Shown here piece by piece: positions 32,059 to 45,500 of a DNA stretch of 64,000 nucleotides (position 1 is the first letter of the stretch; every line of letters starts with the position of its first letter). Under the pieces are notes generated by a model. The model had not been told where the DNA came from and did no database searches. It saw only the letters and a list, made by a program, of their open reading frames with translations. Source of the DNA: Warburgia ugandensis (lineage: Eukaryota; Streptophyta; Magnoliopsida; Canellales; Canellaceae); the NCBI GenBank assembly GCA_035236585.1, contig CP141126.1, positions 15,451,001-15,515,000 on the forward strand, written 5' to 3'. The position numbers and the translations under genes were made by a program.

Positions 32059-35000
32059 GGTGCACGATTCCAAGAAGATGTCTCACATGTGACCGATCAT
32101 TATTCAGCATCTATTACTGTGACCTAACATGTAATTAACTTCTCCTCACGCAGCAGTAAAATTTTGGTCAGATAGTAAATAATACTGAAACAATCTAAAA
32201 CATACTATAGTAGAACAGTAATTTCTTGAGTGGGTGTGATTGGAGGGACTAGGTCTGCAAGAACATTTTTAGAAATGAAGAAGAAAACATTCTACACTTC
32301 TATGTAATGCTGGATAAAGAGGTTATTAGTTTATAGCTTTCTGTTTTATTTTAAATATAACACTCGGCGACTTGTCGAATTGTGAATCACTGATTGGTAA
32401 ATAGTTTTCAGTTTTAATGAATGGTGACCGAGTTATAATTTGCATGATATTTGGACCTGTCAATTCCCATCCATTAACTGTGTTTGTGATCTCTTACTTC
32501 CCTGGTGACTCATGACATTACCGTTTTATGTTTCAGTTCTCACAATTTCAACATTCATATTTACACACACGCCTAGTGTTTTGCTTCTTTTATTGAAGAT
32601 GCATAATAACTATGCTTTAACAAAAAGAAAAAAAGGGTGGCCCTGCTGCACAAACCTCTCACCTATGCGGGGTGTAGGAAAGGGGTGGACTACAAGGGTC
32701 TAGAGTATGCAGCCTTACCTTGCATTTTTGCAAGAGGCTGTTTCCACGCCTTGAACCCGTGCCTTCAGGATCACACAACGACAACTTTACCATTGTGCCA
32801 AGGCTCCCCTTCAAAAACTATGCTTTAACCCACACTTGAAATCTCAGTTGATTAAGAAACAACCAAGTCACCTGGACTTATTCTCCCTTAAAGTTAATGT
32901 AATCTTGCACTTTAGAGCTGATGGAGAGCTCGTGCCCGTGCCTCCTGCATGATTCTGTAGCTCTTCTAGAGAAAACAATAGCTATTTATGTTCCCTAAAT
33001 CACCATTCCACTCTATTTGGAATTGGTATGGTAGATGAAGAGAAACGAGTTCAAATATTTAAGAGGACCCACAACAAGGTGCATCAATACATCAAGAATG
33101 AGGTAAATGGAACAACAAGAAAGACTAGAAGTATCTGGAAGTAAGAGCAATAATATGAAATTTTGAATTATTGAGAGTAACTACTGATTAGAAATGAGCA
33201 ACAAAATAACTTGGTAATGACTGTGTTAAGAAAAATGGAAGGGAGCCCCAAACGCTATACATAAATACAAATAAGCAAGTTTAGCTCCAAACAATGAATA
33301 CGAGTCTTAAGATGCAGTATTATGTGATGATAGAAATCAGTAGGATGAACGAGAAAAGGCCAAAACTGACAACAGACATAGCGCTATCACTGAATTGCAA
33401 AACATGAGTCAATCCAACCACTTAATGAGTATGACACTATCCACTACGAGACCACAGGATAACCACTTGCTAATTAAATTTGAAACCTCACATAAGATCT
33501 ACTACCACCGGGACTACAAGGCAAGTTGAAATAGGATAATGGGCCATTGTGATGGTAAGTTTCATACGACATTTGTTTGAGTTTGACTTCCAGCACTAGA
33601 GAAACACTTTCTAACATAGGTTTTGAAGTGAAATCTTAAAGTTAAAAGCAGTCTAAAATCTGGATAAAAAAGATCTGTGTACCCTTCTATACAAGGATAG
33701 TTAACATGGAATGACACCTTCATTTGGAAAACTCAAACTGAAACTTCCAGTATTTTCAAAACCAGAAAGTGATTTTATGCCAGAAATTGATGGAAACGTA
33801 CTTTGGTCCCGCGCTCATTGTTGGACAGCTGGTTGATGTGCAGAATTCAGTAAGAGTGCCATGGAGAAGATTCACCTGATTGAAGAAGTCTACAGCTGAA
33901 ACAATAAAAGAGTGAAAAATAATTAACAGTAGATGACCTTTGCAAAACAGATCAGAAAGATAGATCATTTCTTGGCACAGGAATCGGACATTAAAAAGAC
34001 ATATATAAGATGGTGAATAAAACAAGTTGAACCATGTAAAAAGCAATCAAAAGGAACAATTCATTTAAGTACAAACAATTAGAGCCAGTGGAAGTGAGAT
34101 ACATCTGCAACCTTTCCAATTACCAGCAGAAAAATTAATTAATTGAGGGAGCTATTCGGTTCAAGAATCATACTACTGACGGCCAGCCACTCATTGAGGT
34201 CCTCTCCGGGGGGAAGCCGTACTGCTTCCCTCAAGTTCCCACTACCCAAGGTAGCATCGATGTGCCTTTGGAGCTGTGCACCCTGGTTTGCAAAAATTTC
34301 ATGAAATACACACAAATAAGGGAGCATTTTTAAGACTGCAAGTAATAAGACTGTTAACTTGTTTGGAAGTTCATCACAAGGAATTTGCACAGAAACAGTA
34401 CTAACTTATCATGAAAATTCACAAAGACAGGAAGAAACCAACTCTTCGGATATCTTGCTAGTAAATTTTACTTGGATAAGCAAGTCAAAAGAATAACTAA
34501 GAATTATTCGAGAAATTTCAGACTCAAAACTTGCAACCCAATGCATAGAACAGTCTTTTTGGCTTGTTTCTTGGTGCTTCTCTAAATTTCCTCAAACTAC
34601 TTGTTGTTTGTAATTTTCCATTATTTTTTTCGCATTTCAGTTTTCCCACTTCCGCTTAGGCTTCCTGCTGATTTACATTACTTTTGTGCCTCTTTCCTTA
34701 AGTGTGATTATTACACAACAGTTCTGCCATGTTTTAAATAGGTTCTCCTTGAATATTTCATACAGTAGACATCTATAAGCAGTGAATGAGGACAACTAAA
34801 GACTACTATGAGATAGAGAATCTTGATCATGAACTAGAAAGACGATCAAGAAATAGAGGAAAGATGCAGGCTTGTTAAGGCCATCCATTTGATGTTTCAA
34901 CAAAAACCATGGAGACCAAATACAGGAAAACATCAGTAGGATCATTACTGATACTAAGGCAGTGTGGGCATGGATGTGGGTTGTAAAATGAGCCCTCAGT

Positions 35001-37466
35001 CACTAAGGATACTCGTCTTTGTTTGGCATGGATAATACCAGAAATTGAACTGTTTCATCCATAGTTGCCAGGGTGGGAGGCAGTAGGTGCCACATGAAGC
35101 GAGAAATGGAAGCAGGAAATGAGCTTTTTTTTTTTTTTTTTGTGGTGGGGAGAGCGAAGCACTAAACACAACCTAACAAAATTACAATATATTCAAGAAA
35201 AATCACAGACATCTCAAGAAGTAAAGCGAAAGCAACATGTTTCATGCGTTAGGACTGCAGGTTTTGAGTCTTGCTAGGTGGATCTAGATTAATTTTGCCT
35301 TTCAAAAGAGAAAATAATTGAAAGAAAAAGGGAAAAAAAGAATCGAGCTTCCTCATTTAGGGGAAGTGGGGCACTTCAGGGGACTAAGTTTACCCATAAT
35401 AACAAGTCCTTTTAGCTTTATCATTTGATTTGTTGAATAATATAAAATATGACACTTTTTGAGCTTCATCCTTGTGGTAATAGAGACCATTAAGTTATCA
35501 TCTGCACAATCAGAATAACAAGTTTTACTATTTCACCATCCCAAACCTTGGGGAAAGGGCTTTCAGGTTTTGGAATGCATAAGTATCCTGCATTTAGATG
35601 GCAAATTTGACACTTCTGACTTGTAAAGTGAAAATGGGAAACTGAAAAGGAAAGCCACCATCATATATATGGCAAAAATATTTTCACCCACTGTTCTATT
35701 GGTAAGCTCAAAGAGAAATATCTTGAATATGGATAATAAAAAGCCAAAAAGCTAGTAAAAATGAACCGCCGAACCTTACTTCCTGAAGGTGCACTCTTCT
35801 TGGGGCGAAATGTCTTTTGGTTCCTATTCACACATTGAAGTTCTGTGAGAAATCACAACAGAGGAAAAACAATTCGAATGAAGAGAAACCAAGTTCAGAA
35901 GAGTATTCCATTATTTCAGCTTTCCTGAAATATTTACTTGAAGGATTCGAGGGGATAATCAATCTTAAGCTCAACAAGCATATGCCTATTTCACCACAGT
36001 GATTAAAGCTCTGACCATACAAATGAAGAAGCATTCAATTGTATTCTGCTGTTAACAATGTTTTGTTGTTGACTGTGTTAGCGAGCTACATTTTGTTGGT
36101 CCAGTATGAGGAAGATAATGGTAACTAGACACACACACACAGAGCATCCATGGAAAACAGAGGGTACCAATTTGCTTTGGGCAATCTCAAAGAAGGTACA
36201 CTTGAGTGATTCATGAATCACTAAAAGAACACAATTAATGTAACATCCATTGTGTTTGTGGACTCTAGTCAATTAAGGGTGCTTTGTCTTGCAGTTCAAA
36301 TCTATTTTACTGTCCAAAAAATCTGCTGTGTAGGCAAGTGAGAAAGAGAGATCGCAAACACATTGGCTCAAATCATATTAACACAATCAATTAATTCTGA
36401 AGAGCCAAGAAACCCAATGCATGTTCTTAGCCATCAAGTGTCCAACCAAATGTAAGGTTTTCTTGCAAGACAGTGTCGTATGCCAAGACCAACAAGAGAG
36501 AATGCTTGTAAATCTAAGTGGGTGCCATGACAGATCTGGCATTAGATGAAAACAGTGAGGGAAGTAACAAGACCACCACGTTGCACCAAATCGGTCTGTC
36601 CAAATTTGTCTTTCTAAGTAAACCGTTGCTAAGGTTGAACAAAATCACATCAGAAACTAAGCTGCCGTTAGTCAAGATGGAATTCAATCTTGACTTCTCA
36701 TCGAAGATCCCCATGGAAGACAACTAACAAAGATTTTAAATCCCAGGTAGGATCCACGACAATTGTTTTAATATGGTGGATTTCACTTACGAGCGAATGC
36801 AAGAGTGCATTCCACAGAAGGATGGAAACCATGGAATCCACCAAAGAATTTAGCTCCATTTTGATTAAACAGCCACTAAAGGCCCTAAAGACTTCCCATC
36901 TGCATCGAATTTCAGAGACATGCTGATCAGAAAAGGATATCGTCATACGAATGCCACTTTTCGAAATTAGCGATCACCTGGAACAGAGTCGTGTGACTAC
37001 CAGCATCGAGGAATCGATCCAAAATTGAATCGACGGTTGCACAATAAAACTTTTGCGAGAAGGGATACTGATGTTTCATTATTAAAGATGGAACAACGAA
37101 TAACAAATTGTTAGTGGTTAGTTAGATGAACAACATGGCCATCCCTCTCCCACCTACAGCAAGCCAAGAAGCAGTAAATTTTCATCAAACGGCAATGTAA
37201 AAGGCAAATCATGAGCCAAGCAAATAATAATCACGGTGGATTACGGTCATTGCATAGAATTGAAATGTATTGAAGTGAAAATTCTTTTGGCTAAGAGAAG
37301 TGGCAGGATTCCAAGCTGCAATCGATCAATGAATCAGAGAGGCAAAACAAAGCAATCAATCTTGTTAACCGGGAAAAGAAAGAAGATAACAATCTTGAAT
37401 TACTCAAGAATTAAAGGAAAAAAAGAATGTGGATATGTACCTGCTTCCAATGCCGAAGAGACTCAT
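30095..37466 (-). CDS. MOB1: MOB1 kinase activator homologue, complete 7-exon gene
   Basis: Minus-strand exons 37466-37441, 35823-35775, 34282-34174, 33895-33802, 31924-31791, 31715-31552 and 30166-30095 join in frame to 648 nt, 215 residues, the usual plant MOB1 length. MOB1 is the adaptor and activator of NDR/LATS-type kinases in the Hippo-like pathway, acting in mitotic exit, cytokinesis and growth. Visible blocks are [19 protein letters not shown], the hallmark [39 protein letters not shown] and [20 protein letters not shown]. The predicted zinc ligands Cys80, Cys85, His162 and His167 are all present at the expected spacing. Differences from the family as I remember it are [15 protein letters not shown] in place of a KIVSLKEEAHLN-like block, Trp192 where His/Gln is usual, and an ending in IIGC. 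It is therefore a somewhat divergent but apparently intact copy. Confidence 0.93.
30167..31551 (-). other. intron 6 of MOB1
   Basis: 1385-bp intron (GTAAGT to TGCAG). It contains a stretch near 30415-30500 whose minus strand carries a tRNA B-box-like GGTTCTGGGTTTAAGTC. This may be an unclassified SINE remnant but cannot be bounded. Confidence 0.5.
31996..32054 (+). repeat. (GA)n microsatellite near a MOB1 3' splice site
   Basis: About 29 GA units. On the MOB1 transcript this is a (CU)n tract some 70 nt upstream of the exon 5 acceptor, a position where length changes could affect splicing. Confidence 0.9.
32622..32815 (-). mobile_element. Au SINE copy 10 (full length, perfect TSD)
   Basis: Antisense full-length copy with an identical 14-bp target duplication, AACTATGCTTTAAC, at 32608-32621 and 32816-32829. 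The copy is well conserved (GCTGTTTCCACGCCTTGAAC, CATTGTGCCAAGGCTCCCC), so it is one of the youngest in the window. Confidence 0.95.
34283..35774 (-). other. intron 2 of MOB1
   Basis: 1492-bp intron (GTTCGG to ACCAG). It contains a T/G-rich homopolymer near 35127-35150 but no recognised repeat or exon. Confidence 0.65.
35824..37440 (-). other. intron 1 of MOB1
   Basis: 1617-bp intron (GTACAT to ATAG) after only 26 coding bases. The open frames at 36514-36946 on both strands overlap and show no family similarity. Confidence 0.7.
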
Positions 37467-37585
37467 GATTTCTTCGCTACAAAGATTTCAACGTCTCTCC
37501 TTCCTTGGCGAAGATGGATTCCCTCCTCTTCCCTCTTCCCCCCCCTCTCTCTCTCTCGTGGCTCCTTCTTCTTCTTCTCGTTCAT

Positions 37586-37615
37586 TATTTATAGGTAGGA
37601 CAGTTTTTATTTATA
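37586..37615 (-). promoter_or_regulatory. two TATA boxes upstream of MOB1
   Basis: On the minus strand TATAAATA occurs at 37593-37586 and again at 37615-37608, about 120-150 bases upstream of the ATG at 37466. Between them and the ATG the leader is GA-rich (a GAGAGAG run opposite 37541-37560). The positions suit a transcription start with a leader of roughly 90-120 nt. Confidence 0.45.
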
Positions 37616-38318
37616 GTATTGCTCGGAGAGACGAGGAGAAAATAAGAACGAAGCCAGACTGGCATTCAGCTAGAGAGAGAGAGAATCACCCGCCAGCTCT
37701 CTCTCTCTCCCTCCGGTTAAAACATGACCAAACGAGAGCATATCCAAAGAGCCACGACAGGGTATTGAAGGAAACATCCTGTCTAGGATCCAGGTATTGA
37801 ATGGGCCCACAAACACGTCTGCGTTGGCTATGGCCTGATAAGACAAAATGTTGGCAATCCGGAACTGAAAAGAGGAGGGAAATTTGGTAGCTTTTCTTCC
37901 TTTCTTATCACGTTGAGCGGGATACATTTGATGAAATGATCGGACGGTTGACATCAATCTTATTTCACGGCATCCTTCTAATCTGTTGAACAAAAGCAGC
38001 TGTTCCCCGTCCATGTCCATGATCACGGAATCAACGGTTTCGGTCACACGGGAATGGTGTCATCGGGCCCAATCTCGACGGGAAGATAGATGGAAGGTGG
38101 CCATGTTTCGGGATCCAAACGAGTCTCCATTTTGGCAGTACTGCCTTAGCCGGCTATGCCCCAGACGAGTCTCATCCTAGACTTGGTTGGTTGATCTAAT
38201 GTCTAAGAGCCTGTGGACGTACGTAGGGTTTCTTAACATTTTGGATCTGGGAACAACAACGGCTAAGGATCATCCAGTCGACACAGAAGATAGGTGATTG
38301 GTCTCTGCCAGTACATTC

Positions 38319-38461
38319 AAAGGGCAGCCCACCCAACGAAGCTCCTACAAGCGCAAAGGTGTGTAATATGCATTCTTACTTTATATTTTTACAGGAGGCT
38401 GTTTCCACAACTTAAACCTCTAACATTAGGCTATTATGAGATCACTTACATTAGGCTAAAC
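38319..38461 (-). mobile_element. Au SINE copy 11 (degenerate)
   Basis: Antisense copy with AAGGGCAGCCCACCCAACGA, then GAGGCTGTTTCCACAACTTAAACC. The central GGGAAGGGGCGGACC block is deleted and the B box is decayed. Confidence 0.7.
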
Positions 38462-39180
38462 GAACATGATTATAACATAAAGATGCAGCAACCGCGGGCA
38501 AAATAAGGTTTCATTTTGTGATCGTGAATAAGGTTAGTAAATCTTGTTGGCGGGTCGTGTCGAGATTGACCCATTAGAGATCCTCTTTGATTGTTAGATT
38601 TTGATGTCCTAGACCGATTGGTGATTGTCCCCCAATTCAACAGTCTCAATCACTTTATGTGCTACAGAAGCCTCCAAATTCTACGAATACTCATGAAAAT
38701 ATCAAGAAAGATCAGGAATAATTCAAGATTTTCCATTTATTTTGAATAGAAATGAGATTTTTCAGAATTAGCTAGATTCCAACTCTTGGAAATGTCTCAA
38801 ATTCTCCCTGACATTTCCCTCGTCAATTTGTTCTGGGCATCCAAACTTTGTAAGTATGCTTAGCAGTACTTTTCAGATACAACAAATGATCCTGGCTGAT
38901 ATGTTCAAAGTGCAGAAGACAGGCAAAGGTTTCTACTAATTAACAATAACTGATTAAGACTGGCACCAACTTACCAAAAGGGGGAGGCAATCGTTGGTCA
39001 CCTTCATCATACACATCTATGGTGAAATACACCTGTCTAGTAAACTAGCATCGATTCAGGTAGCCATATCTACTGTTGCATGCTTGGAAAGCATATAAAG
39101 ACGGGCATGAACGTTGGTTGAACGCTGTAAAAATGCTTCACAACAACCTAATTTTTCAATAAATATTCAACGATAAAAAA

Positions 39181-39334
39181 AAAAAGGGTAACCCCGGTAT
39201 ATAAAGCTCCCCATATAATATAATTGGGGAAGGGGTATGCAGCCTTACCTTGCATTTTGCAAGAGGCTGTTTTCACGCCTTGAACCCGTGACCTCAAGGT
39301 TACACGACGATAACTTTGCGCCAAGGCTCCCCTT
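39181..39334 (-). mobile_element. Au SINE copy 12 (left arm of an inverted SINE pair)
   Basis: Antisense copy from AAGGGTAACCCCGGTATATA to TTTGCGCCAAGGCTCCCC. It has an intact GCCTTGAACCCGTGACCTCA B-box block. Short matching flanks (TTCAACG) may be a target duplication. Confidence 0.85.
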
Positions 39335-39400
39335 CAACGTTGATAATAATGAAAAATAGTTCTGGTCCTTCCGATGATTTATTTAAGTCATGTTCACGTG

Positions 39401-39547
39401 GGTACAAGTTGTTGTCGTGTGACCTTGAGGTCACGGGTTCAAGGCGTGGAAACAGCCTCTTGCAAAATGCAAGATAAGGTTGTGTACTTTAGGGCCTTGT
39501 GGTCTGCCCCTTCCCCAGACCCTGCATAGGCGGGTGCTTCGTGCAAT
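39401..39547 (+). mobile_element. Au SINE copy 13 (right arm of an inverted SINE pair)
   Basis: Sense copy lacking the first A-box bases. It has GTGTGACCTTGAGGTCACGG, TTCAAGGCGTGGAAACAGCC and CCTTGTGGTCTGCCCCTTCC, and ends at GCTTCGTGCAAT, short of the usual terminal GGGCTGCCC. It lies 66 bases from copy 12 in the opposite orientation. Confidence 0.85.
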
Positions 39548-40089
39548 CCATTGACTGCAAGTGAAAATAAGAGGAATGAGTGAAGTTGGAGATGAGTAAA
39601 TTGAAGTATTTTTATCCCTATATTGGGAATGGAGAATAGAACAAAAGCGATCATTGTCTGGTCCAATGGCAAAGGTAAATAGGAGGAGATGGGGGAACGA
39701 AAGGGAAGTTCATGTGAAGACATCTGACTGCTAAAAGGCCACTGTGCAAATCTTTCTTCCTGTCACTTTAAATAAAGGCCATGAAATGAATGTGTGGATT
39801 ACAGATTTTCCCTCTCTCCAGTCTCTAGATGTTATCTCAACAGAACTGCTGCTTGTGTTTGACTGCAAGTAACTCTTATTAAAAAAAAGTTGATTAAGAA
39901 TCAAATTTTCAGATTAGAAGCCTTTCTGGCGTCCTACTCAATTCATGTAAAACGGGCATTACGGGAAAGTTGATCTATCCAATCGTAGAATCAAGTGCTC
40001 AGTTTTTATGACATCTCTTGGACAACAGGAGGGCCTGGATGAGAAAGGCCTCCATTTAGCACCTTTGGTACCAAAGCTTTGCATCAGTA

Positions 40090-40247
40090 AAAGTTGTCGT
40101 CATGTGACCTTGAGGTCACAGGTTTAAGGTGTGGAAACAGCCTCTTACAAAATGCAAGGTAAAGTTATGTACTTTAGGTCCTTGTAGTTTGCCTCTTCTC
40201 TAAACCTCACATAGGCAGGAGCTTTGTGCACCCGGGCTGCCCTTTTA
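40090..40247 (+). mobile_element. Au SINE copy 14 (5'-truncated, TSD)
   Basis: Sense copy starting at AAAGTTGTCGTCATGTGACC and ending GGGCTGCCCTTTT. A near-identical flank (CCAAAGCTTTGCATCAGTA at 40071-40089; TCAAAGCCTTGCACAGTA at about 40248-40265) looks like the target duplication. If so, the element integrated already lacking the first tRNA-head bases. Confidence 0.75.
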
Positions 40248-40606
40248 TCAAAGCCTTGCACAGTACTATCTATCCTGAAGAAAAGATATTGAAAGTTAGT
40301 TATTTCGTGGGTGGTATTTTCATGCACTTGGTTTGGTACACACTTCCACCTATCCCTCTATCAAGAATTTATTTCCTTCATTGTTGGGACCCAGTGTGGT
40401 GACCCACTCAAATCAGCGAAAAATATATGTATGAAGAAGGACAACCAAGCTCACGGCAAGAAGGCTTACAAGGTAAGAAGGTCAAATGCAGCATCAAAAG
40501 AGCCCGTTTGTACTTCATCATCATTATCAAGACTTTATCATAATTAGGGGTTGGTCAAATTGTACAAGAGACTGTTTGTACTTGTACAAGATATTTAGTG
40601 TCACAA

Positions 40607-40730
40607 GATTCCCTTGGCGCAATGATAGAGTTGCCATCTCGTGACCTTAAGGTCATGGGTTCAAGGCGTGGAAATAGCCTCTTGCAAAATACAAAGTAAG
40701 ACTGCGTACTATTGACCCTTGTAGTTCGCC
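40607..40730 (+). mobile_element. Au SINE copy 15 (3'-truncated)
   Basis: Sense copy from CCCTTGGCGCAATGATAGAG to CCCTTGTAGTTCGCC. The last third of the element is missing. Confidence 0.85.
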
Positions 40731-41830
40731 TTTGACAAAAATTTTTTTGCAGAAATAGAAAAAGATACCAAGAGAGCAAGTTGAAGAGGAGAAGACAACG
40801 ATGATGATAAGGATGGAAAAATAGCGACCATTTCTTTCTTATCATCAACTTGTCAGAAGCCTCGACTCGGATGTTCATAGCTCTTGGTTGATACCAAATT
40901 TTCAAGGGTGCCCGGATAAACTAACTCACGAAGGCTTAACGCAGTTTCCATCACTCCAGAGAGACCCTGAATTTCGCCGTGGGTTCACTTTCAAGTGCCA
41001 AAATTCCATCTCTAACTAATAGGTTATTAACAGTCAAAACAAGATTAATTGGTTTAAACATCATTTTTTTTTTTTTCAGAGCAAATTTTAACACTGTTCT
41101 GGATCAGTATAGTAAAGCTAGGTTCATGTATGTCAGATGAACGGCTTAGATTAATGGTACAAGGGGCCACCACAGAAAAATAGAGGGGCTTCAGCATTCT
41201 TGGGTGCTGTCGCACTTTTTATGATTTGTACAACCCAACCTTTAGGCAGGTCTTGGAAGTCATTCCTATTGGACGAGAAATGCTAACTAGAAGTGGAGCC
41301 TACCTTTGAGTAATCCAACTCATTCATGTGATTAGTTGGTAGTGGATCAAAAAGCATGTGAATTGAATGATTTTTAGTCTTACCGTTATTGCTGCAGTTC
41401 TTAAGCCATCTATTTTGTCTTTCACATTTTTGGATGTTTGAATCTTCTAATCCACATGATTTTTTATCTATGACACGTTCAAAGTGAGATCAATCATATG
41501 AATGAGTCCGATCATGCAAATATGGGCTACTATGTAGTACCCAAATGCTCTCACATGCAGCGTCTATTTAACATGCCTCATTGAACAATCCTATTTAGCT
41601 CTTGATGCTTTAAGGGTAAAATGAATCATAAATTCTTTCCTCTAGTTTCAATAGAAATGCTAAATCAAAGCACCTTCACTTTTTGACTGAAGGAATCCAC
41701 CTCTGGATGATCCTATTTTAGCTTATCTAGGATAAACCAGAAACGGTAGTCTTTGCCTTAGCAAACAAAAGCACTAACCTTTAGAATACCAATCTTTCTC
41801 ATTTTTTGTTTGCACGACGGCTGAAACCAG

Positions 41831-41984
41831 AAGGGGAGCCTTGGCGCAATGGCAAAAGTTGTCATCATGTAACCTTGACATCACAGATTCAAAGCGTGAA
41901 AACAGCCTCTTGTAAAAATACAAGGTAAGACTGCATACTATAAGCCCTTGTGGTCTGCCCCTTCATGCACCGGAACTGCCCTTA
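41831..41984 (+). mobile_element. Au SINE copy 16 (internal deletion)
   Basis: Sense copy from AAGGGGAGCCTTGGCGCAAT to CACCGGAACTGCCC. About 25 bases between CTGCCCCTTC and ATGCACCGG are missing. The flanks ACGGCTGAAACCAG and ACAGCCGAAACCAG resemble a diverged target duplication. Confidence 0.85.
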
Positions 41985-42527
41985 CAACAGCCGAAACCAG
42001 AGAAATTGTTTGTTTGCTACAATCATTCAATCAACATGCTTGCTAAACTAATTACACATCCAAAGTAGGAGCAACAAGATGACAAGTCATCCAAAGGTGA
42101 CTCTATTGCATGCAGCAGGACGGCTCTTTGGTTTGGGTGCTTTGATTACATATCACAACAAGAATTCTAAATGATTTCCATCCGGACTTAGATTTCATGG
42201 ATTGGACTTTCCATGTTAAACCAAAGAAGGCTATCACGTTCAGCTGGAAACGAATATCAATTTTCACCCACTAGCTTGCTAACCATAGAAAGGCCACAAG
42301 ACACGCATTGTCGAGGACTGTAATCGTTTATTCGATAGACCTTTCAGGCGACGCCCAAGAATCATACTTTCTTATGCACTTGTACTTTGCAAGATGAACA
42401 TCAGAAAGTCCTTACATTTCCAGACGCTACAATGAGCGAATTTTTACTATCTTTAGTTGGATCTAAATGGTTGATCTTGTTGGAAGCAGCACTTTTACCC
42501 AACCTAAAAAAAATTCCCGTCAATAAA

Positions 42528-45500
42528 TGTAACACCCCGGATTTTTATAATTTTTTTTTTTCATAATAACAATAATAATAATAATAATAATAATAGTTGA
42601 GATCTCAAAATCAAAAGATTATATTAATTATTTTATTAAAACATTTGCCGAAAAACCTCAAAGTGTTATCTCTTTTCTTAAAAAACATTACGACCATGAT
42701 TAAAAGATAAATATAAGTACACAGCAATAAATTTTAGATAATACTAATATCAAATCTAATGTCAAAACCAACAGCGCCTTTATTTTTAAAATAATAATAT
42801 CCAAAAACATAATAATGTGGTCTAAGGTCTATCCATCATAATAATCCATCATACTTAAAGACAAACCCATAATATATATGTGTGCATGTGTGTGTCATAA
42901 TTAAATCCATCTAATAAAGGTATACAATCCATAAAATAGGTTCAAACTGTAGTCTATCTAACCACTTACGTTGAGCTATCTATCAGTCAAATCAAGTGGT
43001 CCTTACTGCTATCACTATCATTCCACGGCCTTGCCTTTCTTGCTATCATGCTAGGTATCTGAGATATTACAAAACAAAACAATGCTTAAATAAGCTATTG
43101 CTTGTGTATATACATAGACATTTAAAGTAATAACAAGGAAAACAAAATCGAATAACAATGTTAATATAATATGTATGTCAATTATTCATGAAAATATAAG
43201 TATCATAAGCAATGCCAATATAGTCTTAAAACGTTATATGTAATGAAACATGCATCTCAAGGATTTAAAATATGATGATCTTATAGATATAAAATAGGAT
43301 ATTATCCAATGTAAATGAGCATACAATAACAAACAGGGCATCCCAATGCACGTGGATCTCACAAGTGTCCCATACACTCACATAACAAATCATGAGTACT
43401 CATATTAATCCTCTAAGTGTTGTCACACCCAAGCATATCATAACATTTCTATGCTCATCATGCAAATATACAGAACAAAAGTATAGATCATCATACTGCA
43501 GTGGCAACCCCTCCAAGGTCTCAACTACCGCCGCTCCTCGTTAACACCATAACGGAAAACTTAACGTGCATCCCCATGAAAAGGACCAGACTAGTAGTAT
43601 GGACTATCCATGTTACCAACCCCTACCGAAAGCCATCTGTGGGCGGGTTTAGGATAGTGGGTAGCTGACCCTACTCCCTTATAGTATGACATCCACCAGG
43701 TGAGAACACCTATTATAAATCACAAAGTACGAAAATCGTGTATCTCAAAAATCCAAGAACACTTGTGGCTCACAATCCCCAAGGCACACTCCTCATATTA
43801 GGGTTAGCCTCTCAAATGACTAGCCACCAAGCCTCCAATATCAATGTTATAAAAACCAATCAATCTCAGCAATGCAATAAGAAAAGATAATTACTAATCA
43901 TACATAAGATATGCTGAATCAATCCTATAAAACAATCAATCATGAAAACCCATTTAATATACTATCAAAATTTAATATTGATCATAGCATAAAAGATTGA
44001 ATCTCACAAAATCTCAGAATAATTAAATGAATGACAATCAATCATAAATACTATGATAATGCAAAGTTTTAGAAATTAAAACATAACATTAAATATCGTT
44101 ACCTACCTTAAATGAGAGATAACCCAATTCACTTGTGTAATCCTCTTAACTCGTATGCTCAGATGTACCTGTCAATATTACAATACTATTTTGTGTTATT
44201 TATTTCATCTCAGTAGAATTTATGCCGATCCAACCGTTGGATCGTTCTCTAAGATCTCTATTTATGATTTGGTCCTCAATCCCAACGTTATTGGTTATTA
44301 ATCAATCATATTTCATGTTTATCTACTCATTTTTGTGAGCATCTACAATTTACACCTTGATCTGACGGTCGATCATCCCTAGATCAACAATTTTCTAAGA
44401 TCTGGGTTAGATCAATAGTCTAGATCAATTACTAAAGTAATTACACCTAAGTTGATCCTTAGAACCCTCAATTAGTATCATATATTATCTAGTTGTTCAA
44501 GTCCTGGAGCCTGATCACTTTTTGATCGGCCAAATCTAAGTGATTTGATATTATTTTATGAATTTGACCTGACTAAACATGATTAGATTAAAATTCTAAT
44601 GCTAAAATCATGTCTGCATCATCAACACGGTTCCAACGGACCTTTCGAATCTAAGATCGAACTTTTATAATCTCTAGAATCTCAGAAAAACCATTTTAGA
44701 TTGAAAATTAGATAAAAAAACCAATTTTACACCAATTTGCACAGGTTGAAAGGCGTTTACCCAGGAGGAAAAAAGGTTTTACACCGACTTACACTTGCAG
44801 AAAGGAGGTTACACCGGTTTACACCAGCGTAACCTAGCATCCTGGAGCGCAAGGATGCCAGAACGCATGGCACGTTCCAGTCGTCCGCTCCTGCATGCGC
44901 CATCTGCCCCTTTGCATCCCAATGGACATCTTGGGCCCGACATCCATCAGGGACAATGAACCCGAGTCATCCACCTTCTTTTGGCTTGATCGGAGCCCCA
45001 GATGCTCTCATTTTTTATTTGTTTTTGTTGTTCCTAGGGTTTTTGTGTCCAAAGATCACAATGAACTGCTCAGATCTACCATCTGAGGTGTCCTTAGCGT
45101 GGGTTTAACCATGCTCCATGGTTTTGACTTCTTAAGCCATCTAATGGCTGTTCAGCCCAGATCCAGCCCGAATCTGAGAGAGAAAGGTTGGGAAATGATG
45201 TGAAAAAAGAATTAGAGTGTGGGTTACCTGATTAAAGCTAGAGAGTAGATATGAAAGTCCTCCTGTGCATGTAAAGTTCCGTTCGTTTTAGCAACGTGTA
45301 AAGGAAAATGAGGGAGTTTTTCTCTGGTTGTTTGGCGTGGGAATGAAAGGGAAAACTCATTTTTGTAGGATTAGATCCAATCTCCTCGCATGGAAAGGCA
45401 GATTACCGCCTTCCACCATTAGAGCTAGAATGGAAAGGGGTGTCGTTATCAAAACGGCCCCCTCTAATACCCTCAAAATTTAAAATGGTCATATCTTACT

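Larger units (their letters stand above)
31925..33801 (-). other. intron 4 of MOB1
   Basis: 1877-bp intron splitting the Lys codon of AGPKYEYRW as AA|G. It contains Au SINE copy 10, and close to its 3' end a (CT)n tract on the transcript strand. Confidence 0.75.

Noticed and set aside
31894-32138. Frames with Glu-Arg repeats
   Set aside because: Produced by the (GA)n microsatellite in MOB1 intron 4, partly antisense to exon 5.
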